Positions 11,413 through 22,866 of a stretch of DNA of 64,000 nucleotides are shown here, one piece after another. The translations under genes and the position numbers were made by a program. The stretch is from Clavaria fumosa (lineage: Eukaryota > Basidiomycota > Agaricomycetes > Agaricales > Clavariaceae), in contig OX637797.1 of NCBI GenBank assembly GCA_951802425.1, positions 1,240,001 through 1,304,000 of the forward strand, written 5' to 3'. Under the pieces are notes generated by a model that had not been told where the DNA came from, searched no databases, and saw only the letters and a program-made list of their open reading frames with translations. The first letter of the stretch is position 1. Every line of letters begins with the position of its first letter.

Positions 11413-12431
11413 ATGAAGGTGTTCCCCGTGCTCATGTGTGCCTACGCATAGCTCACCTTCTTCGCCTGCTCGGCCACTAGGTTCTCTCACCACAACAGAT
11501 TAAGGAGCATGATGCAGCTTCCGTGCGCGGTGCCATTGAGGGGACCCTCGTCAGTGGTCTTCTAACTGGAGGCGGGTCGTACGTGCTTCATCGTCGGTCA
11601 GCGTACTACCGGAGTCTGCCGCCCAGCTTAAAGCTGCTCGGCGTTGTCATCGTGGTCGCCCCGTGTCTGGCGATTCAAGCGGAGAGGCGAGGCTTGGAGT
11701 ATGACAGGAGCCAGTGGTGCGTTTGTGCCCACATCATTTCTGGCAAGGACACATGTGTGGCTGACATAGGCCGTTGCGTTATTCGAGTAGGAGTAGACCC
11801 GGTGAAACTGAACTGGACAAGCGGGCGGCGGCGGAAAAACTGCGTGCGGAGCGCCTCAACCTGTCCTCCAGGATGATGGGTTGGGCGGATAGACATAAAT
11901 GGGGCATCGTCGCTGGAAGTTGGGCTACAGGTATGGCTGTGTCTGGCGCTGTCATCTCGAAGAACAGGTGCAACCCTTTCTCTAATTCTGTATGATTGCG
12001 CGCTCACATCCCTGTTAACTTCTGTAGATATCAAACGTTCGGACAAAAAGTGCGTTTGTAGCTGCCCTGTTTGGCGCAAAGGCTGTCTGACGGCGAGGTT
12101 CAAACTTGTAGCTTGTCCAGGCACGCATGTGGGCACAAGGCCTGACGATCGCAGTGCTGATCGCGGCTGCTGTTCTGTCGCAGTCTCGAAGAGCTGCAGT
12201 AGCAGCAGAAAATGTACGTCATGTCATTATCTGCAATTATTGTGTTCATTTGCTCATCGGCTACTGGGTTATTGTTCAAACAAGGATTCGGATCATTCTT
12301 GGCAACTGGCAGTTCGTCCTAATATTTGCTGAAGAAACAACATTTGGTTGATATTTGGCATCTAGCTCGAAGATCAGGCAAAAGAGGAGGAAGAGTTTCG
12401 GGTGAACGCTGTCAGACGAGTGGCTCGCTGA
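11413..12431 (+). CDS. RCF2: Respiratory supercomplex factor Rcf2-like, HIG1 domain (199 aa)
   Basis: Inner-membrane protein that associates with cytochrome oxidase and the III-IV supercomplex. Six exons: 11413-11418 (only ATG AAG), 11481-11716, 11791-11967, 12028-12049 (22 bases), 12121-12213 and 12366-12431; lengths sum to 600. The N-terminus MKVLSPQQIKEHDAASVRGA resembles yeast Rcf2 (MKILTQDEIEAH). An N-terminal membrane pair covers about residues 20-65 (GTLVSGLLTGGGSYVL, LKLLGVVIVVAPCLAI). The C-terminal HIG1 domain has HKWGIVAGSWATGMAVSGAV and ARMWAQGLTIAVLIAAAVL. The tail is charged and ends RRVAR. Rcf1 also has HIG1, but the N-terminal half favours Rcf2. Confidence 0.9.
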
Positions 12432-12751
12432 GTAAAATCAAGCCTTCAGCCACACGACTTCCGATGGCGATGGAATTTAGACAATGAGGAATGCCACTCG
12501 TCTTTCCCTCCCATGATTACGCCGCCAGTGTGACCCATGGTGGCATGAAGCATCCATGTAATTTTTGCATCGTCCCTGTCAGCCTCAAATACTGCTCCAT
12601 AAGCGGGTGTGAATGTGATATCGTAGGAATTTTTCACCGTGGGATTTTTATTTGACCCTGTTGGTGCCCGGTGGCTGTGATTGCGTAAACGCAACCTCTC
12701 CACATCAACCGAGACCCATTCATCTCCGGAGCCAAGTTCTGCCTCCTCAAC
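12432..12751. promoter_or_regulatory. Intergenic region before the FG-repeat gene
   Basis: 320 bases between RCF2 and the next gene on the same strand. A 123-codon minus-strand frame crosses it but has no recognisable protein and overlaps the next gene's first exon. I see no RNA gene. Confidence 0.4.
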
Positions 12752-15700
12752 ATGAATGACGGCTACGACATCCTCAAAGACCCAATTTTCCAACCACGTC
12801 CTCCACCCTGGATTCATCTATTGCTCGTGAGATACCCGCTGTGTCTCATGTTGCTGTACGCTTTGTTCTTGCTCGGCCATAGAGTCGTGGCCTTTTTCAA
12901 GGCGCGCGAAGAGAATGAATACCGGGTCAGCATGCGGAGAAAGCACGGCATTCCAGACAGTGATAAAAGGCCCTTCAATGTGGCCTATGCGGCCGTCCTA
13001 CGACTCCGCCAGCAACCGGCATGGCACAAAATCGTCGGAGAAACACAGACCAGGCTGCCCGGCAGTGTGAGGCTGGAGGCTGGAGGTTCTTGGCCAGGTG
13101 CGTTGTGTCCAATAATCCCTTTTCTCTGAGGTTCCTTCGCGCGTTGCCTGACAGAATACTGATCATCGTCATTCGTATATTCATTTCGCGTCGCAAACAG
13201 AAGCGCAGGCAAGCGGCGTCGCGGGCAGATTGGCCTCTGCCCAACCTCGATCGAATACGGATCCTTTGAACTTTGAGGAACGTTACAACCCGAATCCCCA
13301 ACCTTCGACTGATGCTTTACATCGTCCTCCCGCATCTGTCACCTCCAGACGAGCCGCGCACTCTACTCGCCCAAAGGTCTTGCGTTTTGAATCTCCCGTT
13401 GTTACTCGTACGCACAAACGTGCCTACCAAAGTGATGACCCTGACGAGGAAGAAGCCGATGAGGGTATCACAAAGAGAACTAGGGTGGAAGACGAGCAAT
13501 CGACTGATGTAGATGAGTACGACGATTTGTATACCCCTGCGGAGCGTAGGAAACGAGGCATAGAAGACGGGATGGATAGGGATGGCGATAAGCGGCAAAG
13601 GAAGGGCGCTTCGACTGACGACGAAAGCAACGATGACGAGGAGACTGAGTCCAAAAAGAGGGGAAAGAAGCGGGATCGGATGGAGGCCGGCTCAAGCATG
13701 GACGGCGACGCTGAATGTCATGATGGGAGGAAAAGACGGACGATGAACGGAAGGAAACTTGATGCATCGACGGCATCTTCCTCGAGGGGAAAGAAACGTG
13801 ATAGAGAGTCCGAGTCTGTTGAGAGTGATGCGGAGCACTATAGCGCGGTCCGAGGGAAAGCAAGGAACCGAAAAAGTAAGAAAACCAAGCAGTCGGCCTC
13901 TTTGTCGCCGTTGGAAGGTTCCCCGATCGATGAATCTGTGCGAGGACGGCGAGTCGGGGAGATCTGGAAGGTCGATGGAATTACATATAAACTTAGCGCG
14001 GACGGTAAAAAGCTCAGGCAGGCGCTGCTCAAGGCACCTCGGTCTAAATTCGTCATGGTATGTTTGGATTGGACTCTGGCATGCGTTAGTTTCTGACATG
14101 CTCGCCATGCAGCCCAACGACTCGCGACATCCTGATCGTAGCGCCAATCAAGAAGTGCTGGTGGAATGTTGGGTTACCGAGTCGCAGTATCAGGAAGCCA
14201 AAGAGAGTAATGAACTTGCTTGGCAAGATACGCCGCCTGCATCATATCGTTCGTCTGCTGAACCAGAGACGCTTGACGAACCGGTGCGCTGTTCCTGATG
14301 TTGTGGTGAAGTTTATTATTCATGTCAACTCTAGTTGTCCCCTACCCCCGCCAATATCAAATTACCACACGCAAGCACGTCGCCTGGCCTGGCGCCCGGC
14401 ACCGGCAAAAAACTCCTTTGGTCCTCGACGACATCGCTGCCGCCCTCGCCACAACGCCACCCATTTGTGCCTCTACGGCAGTCGCTCGCAGGAAACACGT
14501 CCCTTTCCTCGTCTGCGAGTAATCGTCGTCTTCCATCGTCTTGGTTGCCCTCTATGAGCATGGGGCCCAGTGTCGACCTAGGTAGCCCGAAGGAGATGTC
14601 CCAAGTTTTTTCGAAGTGGGAAAGGCAGGATTTGGAGGCTGAGGCAATGAAGAAAGTGAGGACTACACTGCAGAAGGAAAAAAAAGCGAAGGCAGATGAG
14701 GCAGCTCAAGCCGTCCAGAACTCTTCCGCACTCAGACCCGCTTTCTTATACGCTCCAACGATCACAAAGTCTGTTGAGATGAAGGACTTGTCTTCTCCTC
14801 TCCCCGATCCGCCCTGCGCTGCAATGCCTACTGCGACAGACTCTACGACCCAGAATGCTGACTCGAATAAAGCCATAAAGCCGTCATCGATTCCGGATCT
14901 TTTTACCCCTCCGCAAGCAATTTCTGTTACTACTTCTACACCGTCCTTTACTTTCGACAAACCGACGCAGGCGCCGACGCAACAAGCAACAATGGCGCCG
15001 CCACAGACCACCCGAAGTTCGCATCCCAGTCCGATCCCAAATTTTTTCACAGTGCCGACGAGTTCCGGCCCATCATCTGCTTCTGCAGCAGCCCCCACGG
15101 CACCTACTCCTTCACAAACCTCAGGCTTGCCAGCAACCTCTGCGTCTATGGGTCGTTTTAGCTGGCCGGCATCAACTGCCAAATCCGAAATAGCATCATC
15201 TGGTCCCGTTTTGTCTCCTTTTGGCATGGCTACAGGTGGCGCGGGCGAAGCCAAGTCTCTTGAGGCCGCTGCAGAGAAGATAGATTCCAAGCCCTCAGTG
15301 CTTGGTGCTCCCTCGTCAAATCTTGGTTCACCGCAGCCACCAAGATCCCAGTCACATCTTGCTGCCCCACCGCCACTATTTGGAAATACATCTTCTGGTT
15401 CCTCAGTATTTGGTGCGACTTCAGCGAAGCCTTCGTTTTTCGGAGAAAAGAAATCCGAGATTCCTCGGTCGCAAAGTTTCCTGCCTTCATGGAGCGCGCC
15501 AACTGGTTTCACAACGCCTGCTCCTGCCTCCGACTCGCCTGTATTCCCTGTCAAGCCGACGGTTTCGACGACGCCACAGGGGCCACCGCCATCATCCACG
15601 GTGGGGAGTACTACACCTATGGGTGAACCACCTACCTCTTCAGGAGGGCCGAAGTTTAGTTTCAACCTCCAGAGCGGAAAGAGCGGAGCTCTGACCCACG

Positions 15701-16182
15701 CATCTGCGACTTCGACAGCAATCAATGGTCCCAGTTTGTTTAGTTCTGGAGTACAAACGAAAGGCGGAGATGCTCCCGGAACGCAGCCTGTCGTCAATGG
15801 AGCCGCAGGCGTGCCAGGAGCTGCGCCTATGTTGACGGATCAAGCCGATTTTGTTGGAGCGTCTCGGAGCGCATCTTCAGCCCAAACGTCAGCTCAACAT
15901 GGATCTTCGAGTTTGTCTAATGGCAATGCGATGCAGCCGGCGCCGTCGATTGGATTTGGCGTTTGGAGTGGGGCAAAGCCTGCGGCGTTTGGTCCGAGCA
16001 CAACACCTGCTGGTTCTCCAGCGACAGGAAACATATTCGGCGGGGCAGGAAGCGTTGGCACTACTCTGTTCGGGGCCACGGAGTCGGCTAGCGCGAGTAA
16101 TCCGGTACAGACAAGTAAGCCAGTCAAGTTTCAGTTTGGAAGTAAGAATCCGCCGGGAATTTTTCGATTTGGAGCATCGTAG
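12752..16182 (+). CDS. Membrane-anchored FG-repeat protein, nucleoporin-like (1073 aa)
   Basis: Exons 12752-13097, 13201-14057, 14113-14283 and 14335-16182 sum to 3222 bases. The N-terminus has one strong membrane segment at about residues 22-48 (LLVRYPLCLMLLYALFLLGH), followed by basic residues. Next come an acidic/basic low-complexity region with NLS-like clusters (KKRGKKRDR, RKSKKTK) and a short conserved-looking block, VGEIWKVDGITYKLSADGKK to ECWVTESQYQEAKE. The long Ser/Thr/Pro-rich C-terminal half contains scattered FG dipeptides: FGNTSSGSSVFGATS, SFFGEKK, GFGVWSG, NIFGG, TLFGATE and a final FQFGSK...FRFGAS. This order (helix, NLS, FG repeats) is that of vertebrate POM121, so a nuclear-pore membrane role is my inference. 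Sequence homology to POM121 is not shown. Confidence 0.8.
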
Positions 16183-16395
16183 AGTGTGAAGATGTATAAA
16201 CCCAGCAACATTCTGTTTCTGACTACAGTACTGTACCAATCCTGTGCCCTGTAAAGCTGTTTCAACTAAACTGGTTTAGATAATAACCACGTGATATCGC
16301 GGAACCTTTTAATGTCAGGGGCTATACCATGATGGCAGTTGTGCCCACTCTCACTTAACAGTGGATTCCTTTTGAGAGACACGCATATCGGATAG

Positions 16396-18680
16396 ATGCT
16401 AAACGCAGTTCTCGCTACTCCACGCCCACGACCCCCCGCGAAGATTCGTCGCGCGTCTGCAAATCAGCGTGGCCAGCCGTCTCCACCTCCGCCTTATGTG
16501 CCCGCCATTGAGGTTATTTCATCCGACAGGCCGGAGAACGACCGACTTGGTGCTAGCAAGGCGGCTCGCACGCACCAATGCTCATCGAGCGAAACCATGG
16601 ACGGCGTGCAAGAAGATTGGCCGAATGACTTTTCGCGTGAGGACCTTCATGAGATCTTGCAGAAGGCGGATGGCTTGATCAAGGAGCGTGCAAACGGTAC
16701 GTTTACAGTTTTCTTCGGAATATCGACACCCTTGAGCTCAGTTGTCGGGAATAATCAGAACTTGGGCTGACATCAGCTGTTGCGAGGACGCTGCACCGGA
16801 ACAGCGCAAGCCTCAAGGGCAGGCATGAAGCTCTCCTTGCGCGCATCCCATCCTCTCCTCTTTCGCCCGCTATTGCTTCTCCCGTACACTCTGCCTCTCC
16901 ATCGCTCAGTGGCTCCCAAACCCCGCATTTCTATACCGCAAGCCTCTCTCGTAGCAGCCTAGTAGTGTCTGCCGACTCACGCCTCCTCTCGGGTAACAGT
17001 CAGCCGCCGACTCCGTCATATCGCGTGCGCAAAATATCTGTGTCTCCAACGGACATCGCTCTCCTCTCTGACCAGAACGCCGAACTGATGCAGAAGCTCG
17101 AGCGCCTCGAGGCCGACTCTGCACAAGCTGACTGTGCAGGTCGGCGCAAATTGAATAGACTTGAGAAAGACATCCAGAGCTTGAAAGAAGAGTTAGAAAA
17201 GACGCGCGAGCGGAGCGATATTCTAGAGGAGAATGCGAGACGAGGATTTGAAATAGCTGCAGCGGCCACAGGGAAGAAGGAGAGGGAAGAGAAGGCGAGG
17301 ATTTTGCGAGGTGGCCGACAGACTAGGGATCCTTGTGGGCCCAAAGAGGAACACGAGGGAATAAGGGACTTCGCTCCAGGGTCAGCGATGGTAGGCTTGG
17401 GTCTGAGTTCGTGCAACCACCAGGAATACAATCGCGATTTGGTGGTGGACGATTCTCCTCTCCCAGCTTCTCACTCTGGTAGCTTTGCGCAATCTCAAGC
17501 GCCTTCTCGAGAGTACGATCTCATCACGCAGCTCCTTGTCAAATTTCAAGAGTTGGAGGAAACGAACCTTTTGATTACACGCCAGCAGGTCGAAACGACG
17601 GATCGCTTGGTCGCAGTACAACGTGACGCAGAGAACATCGGCAAACTGTATGACCTTCTTGGCGGGCAAGCAGGCCTAGATTTGGAGTTGGTCGTGGAGC
17701 CTGACGAGACTAGCCTGGTGAGCGACGGAGCCAAAGCTACAAATGAGCCCGGGACCATTCGATTCAGAAGCTTACGAAGGACTTTGGAAGGCGAGGTTCA
17801 CAGGTTATCAGCCATAGGAGGTGGTACCGTGAAAGCGACTGCACCAAAAGCAAGAAAGTCAGTTCTCGGGTACTTTGACGAAGTCCTGCCCGGCGCTCAA
17901 GAAAGAACAAAGACTGGAATGGATGCGTCCTCCTCGGGTGTGCCTTTGCAAACCCTCGCAGAGCCGAATAATCCACCGTCACCGCCCCTTTCGACGATCA
18001 GCGACCTCACGCCGCATTCCGATGCATTACGCCAGCTCGCACGGATAGCTAGTGCAAGTTCCCAGGAAAGTCGCGGATCTACCCTCGATCACGAGCTCGG
18101 GAGTGGCACTTGGACCCTGGGGCTCTGGGGTGGAAGTCATCATTTGCGCGACACGAGCCTCTATGATTTGAGCATCCCGAGTGCGGCTGAAGAACTGACG
18201 GTAGCGAAGGACGCACCGACGCAAAAAGCGGAATCGCTGTGGATAGCAGCAGACGGGATTGATAACAAAGAGGACACTGCAATGCGAGACACGCGGTCGG
18301 CAAGGTACAAGCAAATGTCCCAGACCGTTAGAAGGCGCACGAATATGTGGGAAGACGGGAGATTCAAAGGCACGATTGTAGGAGGTAATACCAGCGATGC
18401 TTCACAGGCAAAAGAAGCATCGTCTTCACCACGACAGGTGGTCGACGAGACACTCAGCAACTTCAAATTTCCCTCACCTTCAGTGTACTCTCATATCAGG
18501 GCAGACTCTACGGGCTCATCGCATGGTTATAGCCCGGAGAAGAGGCCACAGGGTGTTGTCGGCATATTTTTCCTAGAACTGTGGCTTTGGCTACAATTCG
18601 TGGTCATAATAGGGGTGTTCGTGTGGTCAGTGGCGCGTCAGGGGCCAAGGAAAGTTTTAAAGCGGACTGCGCCAGGGTAG
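16396..18680 (+). CDS. Coiled-coil protein with C-terminal membrane anchor (734 aa)
   Basis: Two exons, 16396-16696 and 16777-18680, sum to 2205 bases. The N-terminus is basic and Pro-rich. A coiled coil covers about residues 200-270 (LLSDQNAELMQKLERLEADS, then KLNRLEKDIQSLKEELEKTR). A second helical stretch is ITQLLVKFQELEETNLLITR. The middle is disordered. The last 40 residues hold one hydrophobic helix (FFLELWLWLQFVVIIGVFVW) followed by a short basic tail, RQGPRKVLKRTAPG. That architecture fits a tail-anchored protein of the ER, nuclear envelope or outer mitochondrial membrane. I do not recognise the family. Confidence 0.8.
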
Positions 18681-18817
18681 ATGGACGGGAGGCGCATAGG
18701 CCGGACGTGTAGAAGCGCATATAGAGACGTGTTCATGGACCATCACAAGCACCGGTAGATCATTAACCACTCTGTCTAGAAAGTCACATGACTGTGTATC
18801 GTGAAATGTAGCATGCG

Positions 18818-20288
18818 ATGCCCTTTTCCACTTCACTCCCGACGCCAAGTTCGTCCTTGTGTTCATCTCCTTCCGCGACGGAGCAGATCGCGGATGTCGT
18901 TGGACACAAAAGGAAGAGGCGTGTTTCAACCAGCGAACTAGAGGCCGTTCCCGGCATTTTGGGGGATGCTTTGCAAGCCAATGTCTCCTCTCACGCCGAG
19001 CGGCGCAGACAGAAAAAGCGGACGAAAATAACGGAAAAAGGGAAGAAGGTTTCCATAGGCGACACCGTATGCCAAGGGTCAAAACCGACAGCTGCAGGAA
19101 CGCGTCAGAATTCAGTATGGGTTGGCAACTTATCATTCAAGACCAAGGCAGAAGACCTCAATTCCTTCTTTGCTGGAGTTGGTGATATCACGCGGGTGCA
19201 TATGCCAATGCAACCGGGGGGGAATATAATCCGAGGGTCAGTATGCCACTCTGCGACATCCAGTGGCCGCAGTCCACGCTGACTGCAATGCCGGTATTTT
19301 AGATTTGCATACGTCGACTTTGCGACAGCAGACTCTAAGCCCCTCGCAATCGGGCTTTCTGAAAAATTGTTGCTTGGACGACGATTGCTCATCAAGGACG
19401 GTCGGTCACATGTTACTATGCGTTTCGCCGTTGCGTTGAATGTATCATTGCAGGAGATGATTTTAGCGGTCGACCTGCTGTCTCTGGCGTGGCTACTACA
19501 ACTCCTGCATCCGAAACCCTTTCCAAATCTGCGCGAAAGATCCTCCGCACGCAAAAGCAACCTCCTGGACCAACACTCTTCCTAGGTAACCTCGACTTCG
19601 AGGCAACAAGCGATGCAATCAGAGAGCTCTTCGAGGCTCATAGGAAGCATCCGAAAGCGAAAGCAAATGCAGAAATGCAAGGTAATAGCCCTTCGAGCTA
19701 TGGCCGCGACGATGTCAGAGAAGTCAAGCACGAGAAAGACTGGATCAGACAAGTAAGGATAGGAACGTTTGAGGATTCCGGTAAATGTAAAGGGTCAGTT
19801 ACATCAGCCCTTAGCGTTGGACGAATATGCTGTCCGCTCATGCGAAAACTTTTCCCGATCCTAGATGGGCGTTCGTTGATTTCACATGCACTGAATACGC
19901 GACAACGGTCCTCGTACATCCAAAAAATCACCGCCTGAATGGCCGGCATCTCGTCGTAGAGTACGCATCTCCAGATGCTGTGCGGCGTGGTAGAGCACCA
20001 AGGCTGACGAAGGGGAGTGCGGCGACGCGGGCCAAAATTTCAGATCACAAGACCCAACTGCGTCAGACGAAATCACCCGTAGAAGTCCCAGCAAAAACTG
20101 GGGCAATCATCGGGGAAGACGCCGTCAAGCACCCTCAAAATTTCCCCGATCCCATGCAACGCCTATCGGCCAACCACATCAAACGACGAGTGCCTTCTAG
20201 GAGGAAAAAACCAGGCGCTTTGCTCCGAAATGCAAAACGGGAGTCTGCAGCGATCGTCCCGAGTCTTGGACGTAAAATTAAGTTCTAA
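18818..20288 (+). CDS. NOP13: Nucleolar two-RRM protein, Nop13-like (426 aa)
   Basis: RNA-binding protein of the nucleolus linked to pre-ribosome assembly. Exons 18818-19236, 19303-19400, 19454-19793 and 19865-20288 sum to 1281 bases. The N-terminus is basic (GHKRKRRVS, RRRQKKRTKITEK). RRM1 has RNP2 VWVGNLSF and RNP1 FAYVDFAT. RRM2 has LFLGNLDF and WAFVDFTC, followed by NGRHLVVEYASPDAVRRG. The C-terminus is basic and ends VPSLGRKIKF, an ending I associate with this family. Nop12/RBM34 is the closest alternative, but the VEYASPDAVRRG block favours Nop13. Each RRM is split by an intron just before its RNP1. Confidence 0.85.
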
Positions 20289-20352
20289 GCACTGGGTGAT
20301 GTTTGTGGAGTGACGTCGGATGATTCGGTTTGTGCTGATAGCGCGTTACATC

Positions 20353-22542
20353 TTAATCGTCATCATCGTCGTCCTCTATCTGTAGTATAGCGACCTCATA
20401 CTCCCCGCACACATCCCAACGTGAGCCTTCAGCTGCGGCCGACACGTATTTTACGAAGTGTAATACGCCCTCATCTCTGAGAACCAAGAGAAGTCGATTA
20501 AAGCCAGGGTGCACAGTGAGCAAAGTGCTGCCGTCATCGTCATCCTCTCCCTCGCTGTCCCTCTCGTTCCCTCCTTGCTCTTGTGCCTCATCGCCATTTG
20601 CAACTTCCCTGTTTGAGTGGTTGACATCGCTCCCGCTTGCTTCCATCTTCTTGCGTCCGCCAGAACTGGAACGATATATCGCAGGGTCATCTTCTTCCTC
20701 GTGGGGGGCCATGTAGCACTGTTGCATAGAGCTGAGGACTAGATTTACAAGACATAAAAGGAGACTCGCCTCCCATCCGCCCCACGCGCCAGATTGCCAA
20801 CCTCTCTGCCCATCGTCAAGGCATTCGTCCGCGAGCCGCGGAGTCAGACCGAGCACTACGTCGAGCCTGGATGTGTGCGGCTCGCTCGTGGCGAGTGTAT
20901 AGTCAAAACCAGGCCTGAAACGCCGGGCCTCCGCACTATATTGCATGGTGACGAGTTTGCACACGGCGGCGAGCCACGCGCGGAACGCCTCGCTGGTGAG
21001 CAGCTCGTTTTGGAGCGCACGCACGATCTCGATGGGCGCGAGGGCCGCGCGGGGCCGGGCCGTCTCGACGCGCCCTCGCGGCGACGAGGGGGCGAGAGTG
21101 CAATAGCGCCATTTGTGCGGCGGCCCTTTGAGCGTCCACTCCGCGCCCGTCCCGGCCCCATGAGGCGGCACGCGGCCGCCTCTTTCGCAGAATGCCAGCC
21201 CATCTCGCTCGTCCATTTCACGTAAGCCAGCTTCGATCTTTCTGGCAAGGTCGGGCGCCAGGAAGGCGTGTAGCTCGAGACTGGACTCCTCCAAAAAACG
21301 AGAGGAGAGATGTGCCATCGTCCGAGGCTGGAGGTACACTGGATTCAGGAATTCTGAGAGAAAGGCAACATGGTTCTCTGATAGAGGATCATTTGGCATT
21401 GGCGGGCTCATGGACTCGGGGTAAGTTCGAAGTTCGCTTGATGTAGATGTCTAGAGAGAGCACAGGTCAGTGAAGCTCGGGCTAAGATTTTGGTGCTCGC
21501 AAAAGCGTTACCAATTGTTCCCTGGAGCTTTTGACGTCAGACACTGCCTGCTGTGGTTCATACCCTTCCTCCCCTTCCTGCGCAGCATGGAACCATCCGC
21601 TAATAGACAGCCTCTCTCTGCCGTCTTCGGTATCGCCACCCACGACGACCTCCTCCACGCTGTGGAAGCTCTTCCCTGGCTGCGTTTCGAAGAAGATGAA
21701 CTGGTTCCAGCTGGGCGGAATCATCTTGGCGGGTATGGGTAACGGCTCGGCATGACCGCTGTCGTCATCAGTGGCCGGGTGGCAAGAGTAGAGCTCGAGT
21801 GCGCCGCCCCAGTCTCGCTGCCAGAGCTGGTGGCGGGGGAGAGGCATGTAGAGGATGTAGGACACGCGGCGCGAGCCGATGACATCGTCGTGGGTGAGGA
21901 GATGGCAACCCTTTGAGTATGAGTTGACAGACATATCCTGCTTGGTGCTCGAGAGCGCGCCGCAGCCAGTGACGGCGCGCAAGAAAGCGCGGAAGCGCGC
22001 CGAGTAGAGCGCGTCGCGTAGTTGCAACAGGGACGGGAGACGCGCGACCTGGGCTGAAGAGAGGAAGGAGAGCGACGCGAGGTCGCCGGTTTGGTTAATC
22101 TTGGAAAAGGCATAGAGAACGATTAGAAAGTGCCGTGTTTGGAAGGCTTGGGGGACGGGGGACTTACTTTATAAATGTCTGTCTCCTTCTGGGAGAAGCA
22201 CAATTCGCTGAGACACTCGTCCTTGACCCGTTCGAGTAGCCCGTCCTGGAAGAGCTTCTCCACGGCGACGTGCCTAAACGGCTCGGCGCCGACGTACGCC
22301 GTGTGCAACGCCTGGATGTGCGGTGGGTCGAAGAGGCCCTTTGCGAACTGCGCCGTACATTCCTCGTTGCTGTCACCGACGTGGCTGCCGCCAGCAACGC
22401 GTCCGCTGTCCAGCGCAATTATCGTCGCTTCTTCATGGTCGGCCTTAATTTTTTTCGGCGGATTGCGGTTGGGCTCTGCGTCGGCACTGGGCGACCGGGA
22501 GCGGGTACGGGTCTTCGTCGTGAGCTGCGTGCCATTTTGCAT
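20353..22542 (-). CDS. TPA1: Prolyl dihydroxylase Tpa1/Ofd1 type (686 aa)
   Basis: Fe(II)/2-oxoglutarate dioxygenase. Family members hydroxylate a proline of ribosomal protein uS12 and tune translation termination; the fission-yeast member also senses oxygen for SREBP turnover. Exons 22542-22168, 22099-21512 and 21450-20353 sum to 2061 bases. The N-terminus carries an NLS-like PPKKIKADHEEA. The catalytic domain shows the HxD iron ligands in GCHLLTHDDVIGSRRVSYIL, a distal His in GKSFHSVEEVVVGG and the 2-oxoglutarate Arg in RLSISGWFHA. The C-terminal half is the second, non-catalytic double-stranded beta-helix. It is interrupted by an acidic insert (near SEGEDDDDGS) and ends in an Asp run. Codons in 20800-22100 are much richer in G+C than in neighbouring genes. 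Confidence 0.92.
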
Positions 22543-22866
22543 GTTTAACGGCTAGGTAGACGGCGATGAGGAGATGAAGTGGGTCAATTCCTTTATATGG
22601 TAGATGGGTGATTTCGGGTTTTCCAGTGCACAATCTGGGCCTTCGGAGTTTTGGACCCAGGCCAGACCAGGTGCAAGGGCGAGACGTAACCAGGAATGGT
22701 GGGTGGCGGAGCTTTTGTGCGAGCCTTTACGTGAATCTAGATTCTCTAGCGGTGACTTGGCATAAACATTGGGCTACAGCGCGAGACCGACTATGTACAG
22801 GACTGAGATAAATAAGAGGAGAGAGAGAGAGAGCAGTGACTACATGTAGATTTACAGTGAGTAGAT
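22543..22866. other. Intergenic region with a GA tract
   Basis: 324 bases between two minus-strand genes. It contains a short GA dinucleotide run near 22818-22832 and otherwise nothing I can assign. Confidence 0.4.

Noticed and set aside
12446..12817. Minus-strand open frame of 123 codons
   Set aside because: It overlaps the first exon of the FG-repeat gene, has no recognisable motif and lies antisense to a better-supported gene.
14706..15797. Minus-strand open frame of 363 codons
   Set aside because: It is antisense to the FG-repeat exon. Its Gly/Val/Asp-rich composition is the mirror of Ser/Thr/Pro codons, not a real protein.
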